A stretch of 64,000 bases of DNA from Erwinia persicina (GCF_014838825.1 NZ_JACYMO010000005.1:124001-188000), one strand, 5' to 3'. Positions 44,610-55,118 are shown, numbered from the stretch's first letter. Translations and numbers: made by a program. The notes: a model not told the origin generated them from the letters alone.

Positions 44610-46382
44610 TCACACCTTCACCAGCGGGCCGGGGGTTTTCAGGTACTGCTCAATGATGGCTTTCGCTGTCCACAGACTGAGTGCACCAATAGTACCGGTC
44701 GGGTTATATCCGGCGTTATTCGGGAAGGAGGAGGCTCCAAGCACAAACAGGTTGTGCGCGTCCCAGCTCTGCTGATAACGGTTCAGCACGCTGGTTTTCG
44801 GGTCAGTTCCCATCACCGCTCCCCCGATGGTGTGATCGCTGGCAAAATTGTATGGCGAGTAGTTGCCTGCGGCGGAGTTGGTACCAAGGACAATTTCAGC
44901 CCCCATCGCCTTGCCAATCTCCACGCTTTTTTCTTCGATAAACTTCGCTGAGCGACGGTCGTTCTCGTTGTAGTCGAAGGTCACGCGCAGCAAGGGATTG
45001 CCGTTGTCATCGTTATATTCCGGATCCAGATCGAGGTAGTAGTCCTCGTGCGAGAAGCTGGTACCCTGGCCAAAAATAAAGGTGCCGTTCTGGAACGCGT
45101 GGGTGTAAGCTTTTTTCCACGCCTTGCCCCAGCGTGGTGTGCCAGGGGGCAGTGCATCAGCATTGCCGATAGGGCGCGCGCCACGTGCCACTACCAGAAT
45201 CCCGGCACCACCAATAAAATTGAGATCGCTGTGATCGAAGTTATCGCCGTTGAAATCATCCACCTGCTGCGACAGCGCCCCGGCACCAATGTACTGGTTG
45301 AGGTTCTCATCTTTGAAGAACAGGCTGGCCCCGGAGACGGTCTGGAAACTGTAAGCACGGCCGACCACGCCCGTTTTAGTCACTGGATCGTACGGCTGGC
45401 CGATTTTCGATAGCAGCAGCAGGCGCACGTTCTGCATCTGGAAAGCAGACAGCACCACGATCCCGGCTGGTTGCTCCCACTCTTTTTTATTTTTGTCGAG
45501 ATAGGTGACGCCTGTGACGGTCTTGCCATCGGCGGCTTTGTTGACCCGCACTACAGCGGAATCGGTCAGCACCGTAAAATTCTCACGCTGCATCAGCGCC
45601 GGGATCACACAAGCATTGGGGCTGGATTTGGAGAAGTTGCCACAGCCGTAATAGAGGCAGTAACCGCAGTAGGTGCAAGGGCCCATTCGTACGCCGAGCG
45701 GGTTGACATAGGCGCGTGATGTCTGGCCTGCCGGCACCATAAACGGATGCTGGCCGAGGGATTTCGCTGCATCACGGAACAGGTCTGTCAGACGCATACT
45801 TTCCAGCGGTGGCAGCGGATATTCGTTGCTGCGGTTGCCTTCGAACGGGTTGCCGCCCTCAACGATCTCCCCATTGAGTTTGCCAGCTTTACCGGACACC
45901 CCGGCGATCTTCTCAAAGCGGTCGTAGAACGGCTCCAGCTCGTCATAGGTCACTCCCCAGTCCTGTAAAATCAGTCCCTTGTCGATTTTCTCTTTGCCAT
46001 AGCGTGCTACGGTCTGACTGTAAGGTTCCAGATCCCACGGCGTGAAGCGCCAGGCCATACCGGCCCAGTGGGTGCCAGATCCCCCTACGTTGTAGCCCAG
46101 TTCATTCAGGTTCCAGTCGCGCGATGGCAGGGCTTTCTGAGTGATGTTATTGCGGAACGTGGTGGTTTCAACGGCGGGTGGAAGCAGCATACTGCGGCGC
46201 GTATCCCAGCGCAGTTCATCGGTATCAATTGACGGTGGAAAATCGGTGGCGGTTTCGAACCACGGGCCACGTTCAATGGCAACGACATTCAGGCCTGCGC
46301 GGGTTAGCTCTTCGGCGATCAGAGAGCCGCACCAGCCCAGACCCACAATGACGACATCAGCGTTTGGACGGACATTTTTCAT
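44610..46382 (-). CDS. gluconate 2-dehydrogenase flavoprotein (GMC oxidoreductase)
   Basis: A 590-residue FAD enzyme that oxidises D-gluconate to 2-keto-gluconate in the periplasm. The FAD fold is at the N-terminus (DVVIVGLGWCGSLIAEELTRAGLNVVAIERG); other GMC blocks are NVGGSGTHWAGMAWRF and the C-terminal HTIGGAVMGTDPKTSVLNRYQQSWDAHNLFVLGASSFP. It has no signal of its own and is expected to be carried out by the Tat-bearing small subunit. A related complex oxidising 2-keto-gluconate or sorbitol cannot be excluded. Confidence 0.9.
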   Translation of the reverse strand: MKNVRPNADVVIVGLGWCGSLIAEELTRAGLNVVAIERGPWFETATDFPPSIDTDELRWDTRRSMLLPPAVETTTFRNNITQKALPSRDWNLNELGYNVGGSGTHWAGMAWRFTPWDLEPYSQTVARYGKEKIDKGLILQDWGVTYDELEPFYDRFEKIAGVSGKAGKLNGEIVEGGNPFEGNRSNEYPLPPLESMRLTDLFRDAAKSLGQHPFMVPAGQTSRAYVNPLGVRMGPCTYCGYCLYYGCGNFSKSSPNACVIPALMQRENFTVLTDSAVVRVNKAADGKTVTGVTYLDKNKKEWEQPAGIVVLSAFQMQNVRLLLLSKIGQPYDPVTKTGVVGRAYSFQTVSGASLFFKDENLNQYIGAGALSQQVDDFNGDNFDHSDLNFIGGAGILVVARGARPIGNADALPPGTPRWGKAWKKAYTHAFQNGTFIFGQGTSFSHEDYYLDLDPEYNDDNGNPLLRVTFDYNENDRRSAKFIEEKSVEIGKAMGAEIVLGTNSAAGNYSPYNFASDHTIGGAVMGTDPKTSVLNRYQQSWDAHNLFVLGASSFPNNAGYNPTGTIGALSLWTAKAIIEQYLKTPGPLVKV

Positions 46383-46419
46383 TTCGGGACTCTATTACTC
46401 AATGGCATAAGCAGCCGGA

Positions 46420-47136
46420 TTACAGGGTGTTGTCGATCAGGCTGGTGGGGATAATATTCAGCTTCTGCCCTTTTTTGCTCAGCAGATCGCGGAAGTCGTA
46501 ACGGGCACCGGGGAAGCCCAGCATCTTCCAGCTGGTCATCTCTTTATTGCCGCCATAGATCGGATCGGCGAGAAAACCTTCGCGGACGTTCTGCAATAGC
46601 AGCTCAAAAAACACCTTGGTTTCCACTTCCGCACCCATGTTTAGTCGGTTAGCTTCCATCGCGTGCAGCACCTGATCCTGCTGGTCATCGTTGAGGCTGA
46701 GAAATGTTTGGCCATACTGCGCACGGGTGGCGGCATCCAGAGCGGCCAGTCCCTGGCGATAACGCTGTGCGGGCGTCAGCGGCGATTGTGGTCCCTGCTC
46801 TGGGGTGCCTTTGACGAAACGTCCCAGACGATAAAGTGCCACGGCATTGCCATAATCACCGGCCAGCTGACGGTCAATAAACACAGCGCAGCCAGCCTCC
46901 TTTCCACCAAGACTCATCTCATCAGCAGGAATAAAACGGTCAGCAATGGCTGCTACGGTGTCGAATTCATGGCGTGTGAGATACTGCAATCCGCCAGTAC
47001 GTGGCGGTGGTGGGGGTGTATTGATTTGACCGGCTTCCCAGGGTTGGCCTCCGTTCACTTCCCTGGCATCAGCCACGGGCAGTGTAGAAGCCAGGCCGAG
47101 GGCGGCGACTGACGTGAGGAACTCTCTGCGTTTCAT
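46420..47136 (-). CDS. gluconate 2-dehydrogenase subunit 3
   Basis: A 238-residue small subunit with a Tat-type signal (MKRREFLTSVAALGLASTLPVADA). The typical middle (FDTVAAIADRFIPADEMSLGGKEAGCAVFIDRQL, DPIYGGNKEMTSWKMLGFPGA) matches the family. It escorts the flavoprotein across the membrane and is the first gene of the three-gene operon, ahead of a 465-bp control region shared with a LacI-type regulator. Confidence 0.9.
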   Translation of the reverse strand: MKRREFLTSVAALGLASTLPVADAREVNGGQPWEAGQINTPPPPPRTGGLQYLTRHEFDTVAAIADRFIPADEMSLGGKEAGCAVFIDRQLAGDYGNAVALYRLGRFVKGTPEQGPQSPLTPAQRYRQGLAALDAATRAQYGQTFLSLNDDQQDQVLHAMEANRLNMGAEVETKVFFELLLQNVREGFLADPIYGGNKEMTSWKMLGFPGARYDFRDLLSKKGQKLNIIPTSLIDNTL

Positions 47137-47601
47137 GACATTTCCCTGCTTCTTAAATAATTTAATTGCCTGACGATGAATGTCTGTTTGAAAAAATGGC
47201 TTCGCCCCGTCTATTTATAAATAAAAAACGTATTGGGTCGTGGTGAAGTCACAACGTTTAAGGTCAATTTTACGTTGGGTTTTCCAGATGTATTATTTTT
47301 ATGAGTTACATGAATTTAAAATAATTAATAACTTAGTAACATTGGGGGTATCATAAAATCTTTACCCGATGATGGGTACTTTTGGCTTGATGGTTTTCCA
47401 TCAGAGTGACTTTTTTTTGTATGGATAATGAACAAAAAAAGTCGTCTGTTTTTTTTGGCAACAATTGTCATCTTGCCTGTGCCCGCAGCTTTTCCATACT
47501 ATCTGCGCGTTTCTCGTGGTTTTTTATGGTGTCTTCAAAACGGATGTGTGACGAGCATCATCTGCCTGATAGCATCAGAAAATGAGAGTGTTGGAGCAAT
47601 A
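47137..47601. other. divergent control region, gluconate dehydrogenase / LacI gene
   Basis: 465 bp of AT-rich DNA without a credible gene. It should hold both promoters. ACGTT occurs twice within 25 bases near 47250-47275, but I cannot define an operator. The open frame leading into the LacI gene here is rejected because a good ribosome site marks a later start. Confidence 0.5.
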
Positions 47602-48618
47602 ATGAAAAAGCATACGCTTGATATGCTGGCAAAAAAAGCAGGTGTCGGCGTGGCAACTGTTGACAGGGTGTTAAATGAACGTGGCGGTGTTTCACCCGAA
47701 ACAACGCGTAAAGTATTACTGGCTGCGCAGGAAATCGGATTAAACAGAATATTGCCTGTGGCTTATCAGCAACCCTGGCAAATTGAAGTTTTTCTGAGTG
47801 GAAACGGCTCGTTTTTCTTTAAGCAGCTGGCGCGAGATTTTGGTGAAATAGCCAATCATCTTGGTTATCAGCGCATGACATTATTGAGGACCTTTACCGT
47901 TGAAACTCAGCCGGAGAAACTGGCGCGTCTGATCATCGACAGCAGTACAAAGCGTGACGGGATCATTGTGGTCGCTCACCATTCTCCGGCGCTGTACGAG
48001 GCGCTGGAGGTGTGTAAGGCGCGCGGGGTGCCGGTGATCACTATCGTGACCGATCTGCCCGATGCCGAACGCTTATGTCATGTGGGAATTAATCAGATGC
48101 AGGCCGGGCGCACCGCCGGGCTGATGATGGGACGTATGGTGAAGGGGGCTGGCGAAGTGGTGATGGTCAGCGGCCGCTGTGATTACAGCGCACACCGCCA
48201 GCGCATTGCCGGGTTTCGTGCGGTACTGGAGCAGAAGTTCCCCCAACTGCGGCTGCGCGAAGTGCTTGCCGGGCAGGATCAGCGCGATGTCATCAGCCGT
48301 TTGCTGGAGGAGTGCCTGAGCCATGCGCATGACGTGATCGGCCTGTATAACACCGGGTCAGGGAATACCGAAGTGAGCGCCGCACTGGATCGACATCAAC
48401 TACTGGGGCGCTGTGTGTATATCACACATGAGTTGTATAGCATTACCCGGGGCCTGATGGCAGATGATTTACTGGCAATGACGCTGGATCAAAATGCGCG
48501 TATGCATGCGCAGCTGGCGACGGATATTTTGCTGCGCCATCTGGAAGAGGGATACCAACCGACGCTGTATGAGGACGGAAAAGTAGATTTCCGGCTGATA
48601 ACACCGGAAAACGCCTGA
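47602..48618 (+). CDS. LacI-family transcription regulator
   Basis: A 338-residue repressor. I use the ATG at 47602 after GGAG because it puts the helix-turn-helix at the N-terminus (LDMLAKKAGVGVATVDRVLNERGGVSPETTRKVLLAAQEIGL). The sensor domain follows; details such as DGIIVVAHHSPALYEALEVCKARGVPVITIVTDLP and IGLYNTGSGNTEVSAAL resemble the AraC/rhizopine-binding kind of LacI proteins. Being divergent from the gluconate dehydrogenase operon, it is its most likely regulator; ligand not known. Confidence 0.88.
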   Translation: MKKHTLDMLAKKAGVGVATVDRVLNERGGVSPETTRKVLLAAQEIGLNRILPVAYQQPWQIEVFLSGNGSFFFKQLARDFGEIANHLGYQRMTLLRTFTVETQPEKLARLIIDSSTKRDGIIVVAHHSPALYEALEVCKARGVPVITIVTDLPDAERLCHVGINQMQAGRTAGLMMGRMVKGAGEVVMVSGRCDYSAHRQRIAGFRAVLEQKFPQLRLREVLAGQDQRDVISRLLEECLSHAHDVIGLYNTGSGNTEVSAALDRHQLLGRCVYITHELYSITRGLMADDLLAMTLDQNARMHAQLATDILLRHLEEGYQPTLYEDGKVDFRLITPENA

Positions 48619-48675
48619 GGATGAGCCTTAGAAGCTGACGGGACGACCTTTTACGATAGCCCCGCTATTAACGCA

Positions 48676-49692
48676 TTAAAAATCCGCTTTCAGTACCACA
48701 CGGAAATTGGCTTTTCCGGCGCGCACATGGTCCAGCGCGTCGTTGATTTTTGACATCGGGAAGAACTCGACGTGCGGTGCAATATCACGGCGTGCCGCCA
48801 GCTTGAGCAGCGAACGCAGCTGGCCCGGAGAGCCGGTGGAGGAACCGGTAATCGCTTTGTCGCCCATAATCAGGTCGAAGGCGCTGACCTGGAACGGCTT
48901 CATCACGGCCCCGACGGTGTGGAATTTGCCCTGCGGTGCCAGCGCATCGAAGTACGGCTTCCAGTCGAGATCCACGGCGACGGTGCTGAGGATCAGGTCA
49001 AAGCGTCCGGCCTGCGCTTTCAGCGCTTCCGGGTCACGGCTGTTGATGACTTCATCGGCACCCATATCCAGGATGGACTGCTTTTTATTGGCTGTGGAGC
49101 TGAAAGCCACCACTTCGGCTCCCATCGCCCGCAGGATCTTAATTGCGATATGGCCCAGACCGCCGATGCCGATGACGCCCACGCGGCTGGTGGCCGTGAT
49201 ATTGCTCATCAGCAGCGGTTTAAACACGGTAATGCCGCCGCACAGCAGCGGACCGGCTGCGGCTGCATCCAGGCTTTCCGGTAGCGGGATCACCCACTGC
49301 CAGTCAGCGCGCAGTTTCTCAGCAAACCCACCGTTGTTCAGGATGGTCGGGGTGGTGCCTTTTTCGCAGTTCACCTGCTCGCCGTTGATACAGGCATCAC
49401 AGTGCTGACAGCTTTTTGCCGTCCAGCCAATCCCCACGCGCTGGCCGATGGACAGGCCTTTATTTTTTGCCGCCTCACCCAGGGCGGAAACGCGCCCGAT
49501 CACTTCGTGGCCGGCAATGGTCGGATACTGAGAGATACCCCATTCGTTGTCGATCATCGACAGGTCAGAGTGGCAGACGCCACAGTATTCAACCTCGACT
49601 TCCACTTCCTCTGTGCTCAGTTCGCCTGCGTCGTATTCATACAGTTCAAGAGCCTGTCCTGCTTGCATGGCCGCGTAGCTTTTAATTTTCAT
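48676..49692 (-). CDS. zinc-dependent alcohol/aldehyde dehydrogenase
   Basis: A 338-residue MDR-superfamily enzyme. Catalytic zinc ligands are in CGVCHSDLS and GHEVIGRV; the structural zinc lies in [15 protein letters not shown]; the cofactor loop is [20 protein letters not shown], followed by FSSTANKK, which suggests NADP(H). It resembles the cinnamyl-alcohol/YahK group that reduces aldehydes. It stands alone between the LacI gene and proP. Confidence 0.88.
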   Translation of the reverse strand: MKIKSYAAMQAGQALELYEYDAGELSTEEVEVEVEYCGVCHSDLSMIDNEWGISQYPTIAGHEVIGRVSALGEAAKNKGLSIGQRVGIGWTAKSCQHCDACINGEQVNCEKGTTPTILNNGGFAEKLRADWQWVIPLPESLDAAAAGPLLCGGITVFKPLLMSNITATSRVGVIGIGGLGHIAIKILRAMGAEVVAFSSTANKKQSILDMGADEVINSRDPEALKAQAGRFDLILSTVAVDLDWKPYFDALAPQGKFHTVGAVMKPFQVSAFDLIMGDKAITGSSTGSPGQLRSLLKLAARRDIAPHVEFFPMSKINDALDHVRAGKANFRVVLKADF

Positions 49693-49807
49693 TTCATACC
49701 TCAGATTCGGTTTACGGTCAGGGGGGAGAGTTTAGCTGTTCAGGGAAACAATGTGGCTTTTTGCCGCACGTAAGGTTTATCTGAAGGACTGACTGCGGAG
49801 AAAATGG

Positions 49808-49840
49808 ACAAAAAGAAGGGCGGCCCTGTTCTGGCCGCCC
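49808..49840 (-). terminator. proP terminator
   Basis: GGGCGGCC and GGCCGCCC form an 8-bp stem with a 7-base loop; on the minus strand TTCTTTTT follows. It lies 6 bases after the proP stop. Confidence 0.88.
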
Positions 49841-49846
49841 GGATGT

Positions 49847-51352
49847 TTATTCGTTGATACGCGGATGCTGATCGATCAGGCGGGAGCGTTTCGCTTCCAG
49901 CTCACTGATCTGCTCGCTGATATCTTCGATTTTCTGCTCGATGTTATCGTGATGCTCTTGCAGGATCTCTTTGGCTTCCGCCATATCCGACGCCGCTGGC
50001 GTGGCACCGCGCAACGGCATGTTGGCGGTTTCTTTCATGGTCAGACCGGTAATCAGACCAATCACAGCGACCACCATCAGATAGTAAGCCGGCATATAGA
50101 GATTGCTGGTCGTTTCGACCAGCCATGCCGCGATGGTCGGGGTCAGACCTGCCACCAGTACCGAGATGTTAAAGGCACTGGCCAGCGCACTGTAGCGGAT
50201 GTGGGTCGGGAACATCGCTGGCAGAGAGGAGGCCATCACACCGGTAAAGCTGTTCAGGATAACCGCCAGCAGCAGCAGGCCGGCAAATATCAGCCCCATC
50301 ACGCCGCTGTTGATCAGCATAAACGCCGGAATAGACAGCACCAGCAGTGCGATGCTGCCGATAATCACGAACGGACGACGACCAAACTTATCGCTCATCA
50401 GACCCATGACCGGCTGCACAAACAGCATACCCAGCATAATAGCGATGATAATCATCACGCCATGATCTTCCGAGTAGTGCAGGTTATGCGACAGGTAGCT
50501 CGGCATGTAGGTGAGCAACATGTAGTAGGTAACGTTAGTAGCAATCACCAGACCCACGCAGGAGAGCAGGCTTTTCCAGTGTTTGGTGGCAATCTCTTTA
50601 AACGAGACTTTAGGGCCTTCTGCCAGGCCTTCACGATCACCCTGTTCCAGCTTGTCGACATGCTGCTGGAAGGCCGGGGTTTCTTCCAGCGCATGGCGCA
50701 GATAGAGCCCGATGATACCCAGCGGCAGCGCCACGAAGAACGGAACACGCCAGCCCCACTCAAGGAAGCGGGCTTCGCCGATCACCGCAGAGATCAGCAC
50801 GACCAGGCCGGCACCGAGCACGAACCCGGCAATGGAGCCGAAGTCCAGCCAGCTACCCATAAAGCCACGCTTACGGTCCGGGGAATACTCGGCAACAAAG
50901 ATAGATGCGCCGGTGTATTCGCCACCAACCGAGAAGCCCTGCGCCATTTTACACAGCAGCAGCAGGATCGGTGCCCAGATGCCAATCGAGGCATAGGAGG
51001 GAATTAAGCCAATACAGAAGGTACTGATCGACATAATGATGATGGTAATCGACAGAATTTTCTGGCGACCATATTTGTCACCCAGGGCACCAAAGAACAG
51101 GCCACCTAACGGGCGAATTAAGAAAGGAACGGAGAAAGTTGCCAGTGCGGCAATCATTTGTGTACCTGGATCAGCGCCGGGGAAGAAAACCTGCCCCAGT
51201 GCATAGGCGACAAACCCATATACGCCGAAATCGAACCATTCCATCGCATTGCCCAGCGAGGCAGCGGTAATGGCTTTACGTAATCTGGTGTCATCAATAA
51301 TGGTGACGTCTTTTATCCCAATAGGCTTAACACGCTTCCTACGTAGCTTCAT
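49847..51352 (-). CDS. proP: proline/betaine transporter ProP
   Basis: Osmosensing H+ symporter (MFS) for proline, glycine betaine and related osmolytes in the inner membrane. 501 residues from the ATG at 51352 (MKLRRKRVKPIGIKDVTIIDD), close to E. coli ProP. Twelve membrane helices with AMEWFDFGVYGF, RPLGGLFFGALGDKYGRQ and FSVGGEYTGAS are visible. The C-terminal tail (NIEQKIEDISEQISELEAKRSRLIDQ) keeps the heptad coiled coil that tunes osmotic response. Since the bet genes are lost here, it probably serves betaine uptake. Confidence 0.95.
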   Translation of the reverse strand: MKLRRKRVKPIGIKDVTIIDDTRLRKAITAASLGNAMEWFDFGVYGFVAYALGQVFFPGADPGTQMIAALATFSVPFLIRPLGGLFFGALGDKYGRQKILSITIIIMSISTFCIGLIPSYASIGIWAPILLLLCKMAQGFSVGGEYTGASIFVAEYSPDRKRGFMGSWLDFGSIAGFVLGAGLVVLISAVIGEARFLEWGWRVPFFVALPLGIIGLYLRHALEETPAFQQHVDKLEQGDREGLAEGPKVSFKEIATKHWKSLLSCVGLVIATNVTYYMLLTYMPSYLSHNLHYSEDHGVMIIIAIMLGMLFVQPVMGLMSDKFGRRPFVIIGSIALLVLSIPAFMLINSGVMGLIFAGLLLLAVILNSFTGVMASSLPAMFPTHIRYSALASAFNISVLVAGLTPTIAAWLVETTSNLYMPAYYLMVVAVIGLITGLTMKETANMPLRGATPAASDMAEAKEILQEHHDNIEQKIEDISEQISELEAKRSRLIDQHPRINE

Positions 51353-51471
51353 AAAGAACACCCTGTAATTATCTGTTTTCCAACTCAATATTCACACTGT
51401 TCAGGTCAGGCCCGTGTTGTCTGCCTGACCTGTCACGGGTGAAAAACCTGCAGCACAATACGCTATCAACA

Positions 51472-51492
51472 GTTATGGCCAGGGGCCATAAC
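51472..51492. promoter_or_regulatory. perfect palindrome upstream of proP
   Basis: GTTATGGCC, AGG, GGCCATAAC is a perfect 9-bp inverted repeat 120 bp before proP and 118 bp after the EAL-gene stop. It may be an operator or an mRNA-end hairpin; there is no T-run. Confidence 0.5.
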
Positions 51493-51609
51493 GGCACGGC
51501 AGCGCATTCCGCCAGCTATACAGTATATAGACACTTCGCACTCGGACATAATTCCAGTCGGAAACTTCTTACTCCAGAGGGAAAAAACGGCATGGAAACC
51601 GCCGCTGAT

Positions 51610-53181
51610 CTACACCGGGCCAGCCGAAGGTGTGCGCTGCTGTTCAATCCACTGCATCAGCGCCGCGTTGTCCATCGGACGGGCATAGTAGTAACCCTGA
51701 ATGTACTCCACGCCCCGATTTTTCAAATAGTCCCGCTGCAGTGTCGTTTCCACGCCTTCTGCCACTATGTTCAGCGCCAGCTTCTGTGCCAGCAGGATAA
51801 TGGCATCCAGCACCGGCGTCGTGCCTTCCAGCGTCTCGATGGCGTTGACAAAGCCTTTATCGATCTTCAGATAGTCGATCGGGAAGGTTTGCAGATAGGA
51901 CAGTGAGCAGTGGCCGGTACCGAAATCATCAATGGCGACTTTCATGCCTTCGCGCCGCAGCTCTGCCAGTTTGTCTCCCACTTCTTCGCCGTCGCGGATC
52001 AGGCTGCGTTCCGTCAGTTCCAGCGTAATACAGGCATTAAGATGGGCAATATCATGGGAAAACTGGCGCATATCACTAACAAATTCATCATGTTGCAGGT
52101 GATCGGCCGCCAGATTAATACCAATGTTAAAATCAGCGGGAACCTGCCAGCTGGCGCAGTCTTTTGCCACCAGCGCCAGCAAATGCCGGGTGAGGGGAAT
52201 AATCATTCCTTCATCTTCGGCCGCGGCAATGAACACATCCGGGCGCACCCAGCTTCCGTCCGGGCGTTGCCAGCGCAACAGCGCTTCGGCCCCGGATAAC
52301 TCGCCGGTCGCCAGATTACACACCGGCTGATAGTTGACGGTGAATTCGCCACGGGCGATACCCCGGCCAATTTCATCGTGGAATGAGCTTCTGCGCTTCA
52401 GCCAGTTAAGCGTGATCATGATGAACAGCAGGGACAGGATGATCGCCATGGGCAGGAAAGTGAACAGGATCTGTCGCCAGCTTTGCAGCGCCTCGGCACG
52501 CGGCGAGGTAATGGTTACCGTTATCGGATAGCGGTTGTCGGAGCGGGTATAACGGGTGGTGCCAAGGATGCCCTGGTAGATATACAGCGGTCTGCCGCTG
52601 GAAATACGGTAGCCGCCGCCAAACTGCATGGTGATATGGTAGCCATGCTTGATACCGGCTGCGGTCATAAAGTCGATCAGGTACTGCCCCTCCACCAGCG
52701 CATAGCGACCAAAACCATGACTATCTTCGCGCATAAAGATCACCGCAGGGCGATCTTTCATACTGTAGGTTCCGGCTACGGAGAGCATCCATGATGCTGC
52801 GCGGTGTTCAGGCGGTGGCACCAGAATCATACTTTTTACGCTGCCCCTGATCGCCCCGAAGGCTGAGGAACAATAGACCTGATCGCCTTTCGCCACGCCC
52901 ACAGACCGAAAGTAAGGGTAGATCGTGCCGTACTGCTGAAGCATTGAGCGGATCGCCGGGCAGTCCTTGTCCCTGAACGTATCGAGGTGGTCGGTCATTG
53001 ACCACGCCAGCTGGCTGATATGAGCGGCCTGCTCAAGCATCATAGACGCCGTGAGCTTTTGCTGATGAACCACGCTTTTACGCGCTTCAATAAATGTGAA
53101 TATCAGGCAAAGTACCAGCGGTAACAGCCCGGCAAGGATTAACCAGATTTTCTCATGCTTAGGCTTTACGAGTGCTTGCAA
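51610..53181 (-). CDS. CSS-motif sensor EAL phosphodiesterase
   Basis: A 523-residue c-di-GMP phosphodiesterase. Two membrane helices (KIWLILAGLLPLVLCLIFTFI; ILFTFLPMAIILSLLFIMITLNWL) bracket a periplasmic CSS domain (QVYCSSAFGAIRG, partner DKDCPAIRSM), which by analogy with PdeC-type enzymes senses periplasmic redox state. The EAL domain has EALLRW, LELTERS, IDDFGTGHCSLSYL, LKIDKGFV and EGVET, so catalysis should be intact. The start is a TTG at 53181 after GGGGAAG; no ATG fits the membrane helix better. Confidence 0.9.
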   Translation of the reverse strand: MQALVKPKHEKIWLILAGLLPLVLCLIFTFIEARKSVVHQQKLTASMMLEQAAHISQLAWSMTDHLDTFRDKDCPAIRSMLQQYGTIYPYFRSVGVAKGDQVYCSSAFGAIRGSVKSMILVPPPEHRAASWMLSVAGTYSMKDRPAVIFMREDSHGFGRYALVEGQYLIDFMTAAGIKHGYHITMQFGGGYRISSGRPLYIYQGILGTTRYTRSDNRYPITVTITSPRAEALQSWRQILFTFLPMAIILSLLFIMITLNWLKRRSSFHDEIGRGIARGEFTVNYQPVCNLATGELSGAEALLRWQRPDGSWVRPDVFIAAAEDEGMIIPLTRHLLALVAKDCASWQVPADFNIGINLAADHLQHDEFVSDMRQFSHDIAHLNACITLELTERSLIRDGEEVGDKLAELRREGMKVAIDDFGTGHCSLSYLQTFPIDYLKIDKGFVNAIETLEGTTPVLDAIILLAQKLALNIVAEGVETTLQRDYLKNRGVEYIQGYYYARPMDNAALMQWIEQQRTPSAGPV

Positions 53182-53490
53182 GCGCTTCCCCTGTTAACGG
53201 CATAAATAGATCGCAGCGGCGGTGTACGACCAATTATTGTCCTGTGCTGTCCCTGAGTGATTCCCGCACCGGAGAGCGTTAGTATTATGCCAATTATTGT
53301 TTAATGCGCTATCTCTCACCATGAAATCTTTTTGTCACAGGGGGCGGCGCACAGCGGATGCCTCACCCCGTGCGTCAGGGAAGCCGGCAACGCAGTGTGA
53401 TTCTCTGGGGCAGGGGCGACATCCTGCACTTGCCGCCGTTAACGTGCTGACGTAGTGTATTTTTTTGTCACCCCTTATGGAAGCCAGACA
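53182..53490. other. divergent gap between the EAL and cupin genes
   Basis: 309 bp. No credible gene or clear palindrome; expected to contain both promoters. Confidence 0.45.
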
Positions 53491-53820
53491 ATGAACATCA
53501 GTGACATTCCTTTCGGCACCACGGCCTGGTCGGCGCTGGAAGCAACGGAACACCCGGGCGAAACGGGTACTGCCTGGTGGCGCACCCGGCAGTTCGGCGA
53601 GATACGCGTCAGGATGGTGGACTATACCGCAGGGTATCTGGCCGATCACTGGTGCAGCAAAGGGCACATTCTGCTGTGCCTTTCCGGTGAGTTACACACT
53701 GAGCTGGAGGATGGGCGGGTATTTACTCTGACGGCGGGCATGAGTTACCAGGTGGCGGATAACGCAGAAGCACACCGTTCCTGGACGGAGAACGGTGCAC
53801 AGCTTTTTATTGTCGACTGA
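53491..53820 (+). CDS. DHCW-motif cupin-fold protein
   Basis: A small protein of 109 residues from the ATG at 53491 (MNISDIPFGTTAWSALEATEHPG), forming a single cupin barrel: FGEIRVRMVDYTAGYLADHWCSKGHILLCLSGELHTELEDGRVFTLTAGMSYQV. The name motif appears here as ADHWCSKGH, followed by the second cupin histidine region NAEAHRSW. Function unknown; probably binds a metal. It converges with uxuA. Confidence 0.85.
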   Translation: MNISDIPFGTTAWSALEATEHPGETGTAWWRTRQFGEIRVRMVDYTAGYLADHWCSKGHILLCLSGELHTELEDGRVFTLTAGMSYQVADNAEAHRSWTENGAQLFIVD

Positions 53821-53832
53821 CGCCTGTCCTGC

Positions 53833-53865
53833 AAACAGCAGGTGCGCTGGCGACACCTGCTGTTT
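53833..53865. terminator. bidirectional terminator between the cupin gene and uxuA
   Basis: AAACAGCAGGTG and CACCTGCTGTTT form a perfect 12-bp stem with a 9-base loop between convergent genes, with the terminal T's of each arm serving as short T-runs. Confidence 0.8.
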
Positions 53866-53871
53866 CCGACA

Positions 53872-55059
53872 TCAGTCAGCGTTAAAAAAGGTCTGTTTTA
53901 ACGCCAGCTCCACGCCACGAATTTCCGCCAGCCCCTTCAGACGTCCAATCGCTGAATAGCCGGGATTGGTTTTTTTATGCAGGTCATCCAGCATCTGATG
54001 GCCGTGATCCGGACGCAGCGGAATCGCCCGCAGGTTGCCTGCGCGGCGGCGCTTCTGCTCTTCGGCGAGGATCACCTTAATTACGCCGACCATATCCACA
54101 TCCCCCGCCAGATGCGCGGCTTCGTGGAAGCTGTTCGGGTTCGCTTCGCGCTGTGTTGAGCGCAGATGGGCAAAGTGAATGCGGTCAGCAAAGGTTTCGG
54201 CCATTTTCACCAGGTCATTATCCGCGCGCACGCCGTAGGATCCGGTACAGAAGGTGAAACCGTTGTGTACGCTGTCGACGGTCTCTTTCAGCCACTGCAT
54301 ATCGTCGATCGTCGACACGATGCGCGGCAGGCCGAGGATCGGACGCGGTGGATCGTCCGGGTGTACCGCCAGTACGATACCTGCTTCCTGGGCCACCGGG
54401 ACGACGGCGCGCAAAAATTCTGCCATATGTTCGCGCAGCTTCGCGTGGTCGATGCCGTCATACTGCGACAGCTGTGCCTGAAACTGTTCCAGCGTATAGC
54501 CCTCTTCGGCCCCCGGCAGCCCGGCGATAATATTGCGCGTCAGGGTGTCGATTTCCTCCTGACTCATGGCGGCAAAACAGGCGGCGGCCTGTTGCTGCTC
54601 ATCTGCGCTGTAATCCTGCTCTGCATTAGGGCGTTGCAGGATATGCAGCTCGAATGCCGCAAAGGCGATATGGTCGAAGCGCAGCGCTTTGGCACCATCC
54701 GGCAGCGTCCAGCCGAGGTCGGTGCGCGTCCAGTCCAGCACCGGCATAAAGTTGTAGCATACGGTGTCGATACCGCAGGCACCGAGGTTGCGCAGCGACT
54801 GCTGATAGTTGGCGATGTATTTTTGGTAATCACCGCGCTGCGTTTTAATCGATTCGTGGATTGGCACGCTTTCCACCACCGACCACACCAGGCCTTTTTC
54901 TGCCAGCAGGGCCTGGCGTGCTTTTATCTCCGCCACCGGCCAGACGTCGCCGTTAGGGATGTGGTGCAGGGCGGTGACAATACCGGTGGCCCCCGCCTGG
55001 CGGGCGTCGTCCAGTGATACCGGGTCTTTAGGACCGTACCAGCGCCATGTGTGTTCCAT
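53872..55059 (-). CDS. uxuA: mannonate dehydratase
   Basis: Converts D-mannonate to 2-keto-3-deoxy-gluconate in hexuronate breakdown. 395 residues from the ATG at 55059 ([26 protein letters not shown]), with AAGGAG ahead; an upstream in-frame extension overlaps the transporter. Metal-site and active-site blocks: [46 protein letters not shown] and LRPDHGHQM. It lies just downstream of an ACS transporter on the same strand; no uxaC or uxuB is present here. Confidence 0.94.
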   Translation of the reverse strand: MEHTWRWYGPKDPVSLDDARQAGATGIVTALHHIPNGDVWPVAEIKARQALLAEKGLVWSVVESVPIHESIKTQRGDYQKYIANYQQSLRNLGACGIDTVCYNFMPVLDWTRTDLGWTLPDGAKALRFDHIAFAAFELHILQRPNAEQDYSADEQQQAAACFAAMSQEEIDTLTRNIIAGLPGAEEGYTLEQFQAQLSQYDGIDHAKLREHMAEFLRAVVPVAQEAGIVLAVHPDDPPRPILGLPRIVSTIDDMQWLKETVDSVHNGFTFCTGSYGVRADNDLVKMAETFADRIHFAHLRSTQREANPNSFHEAAHLAGDVDMVGVIKVILAEEQKRRRAGNLRAIPLRPDHGHQMLDDLHKKTNPGYSAIGRLKGLAEIRGVELALKQTFFNAD

Positions 55060-55118
55060 GTGATCTCCTTGCGGGGCTCTCTGCTGAGATCGCCCCGGAT
55101 AATGAATGGTTCGGTTAA

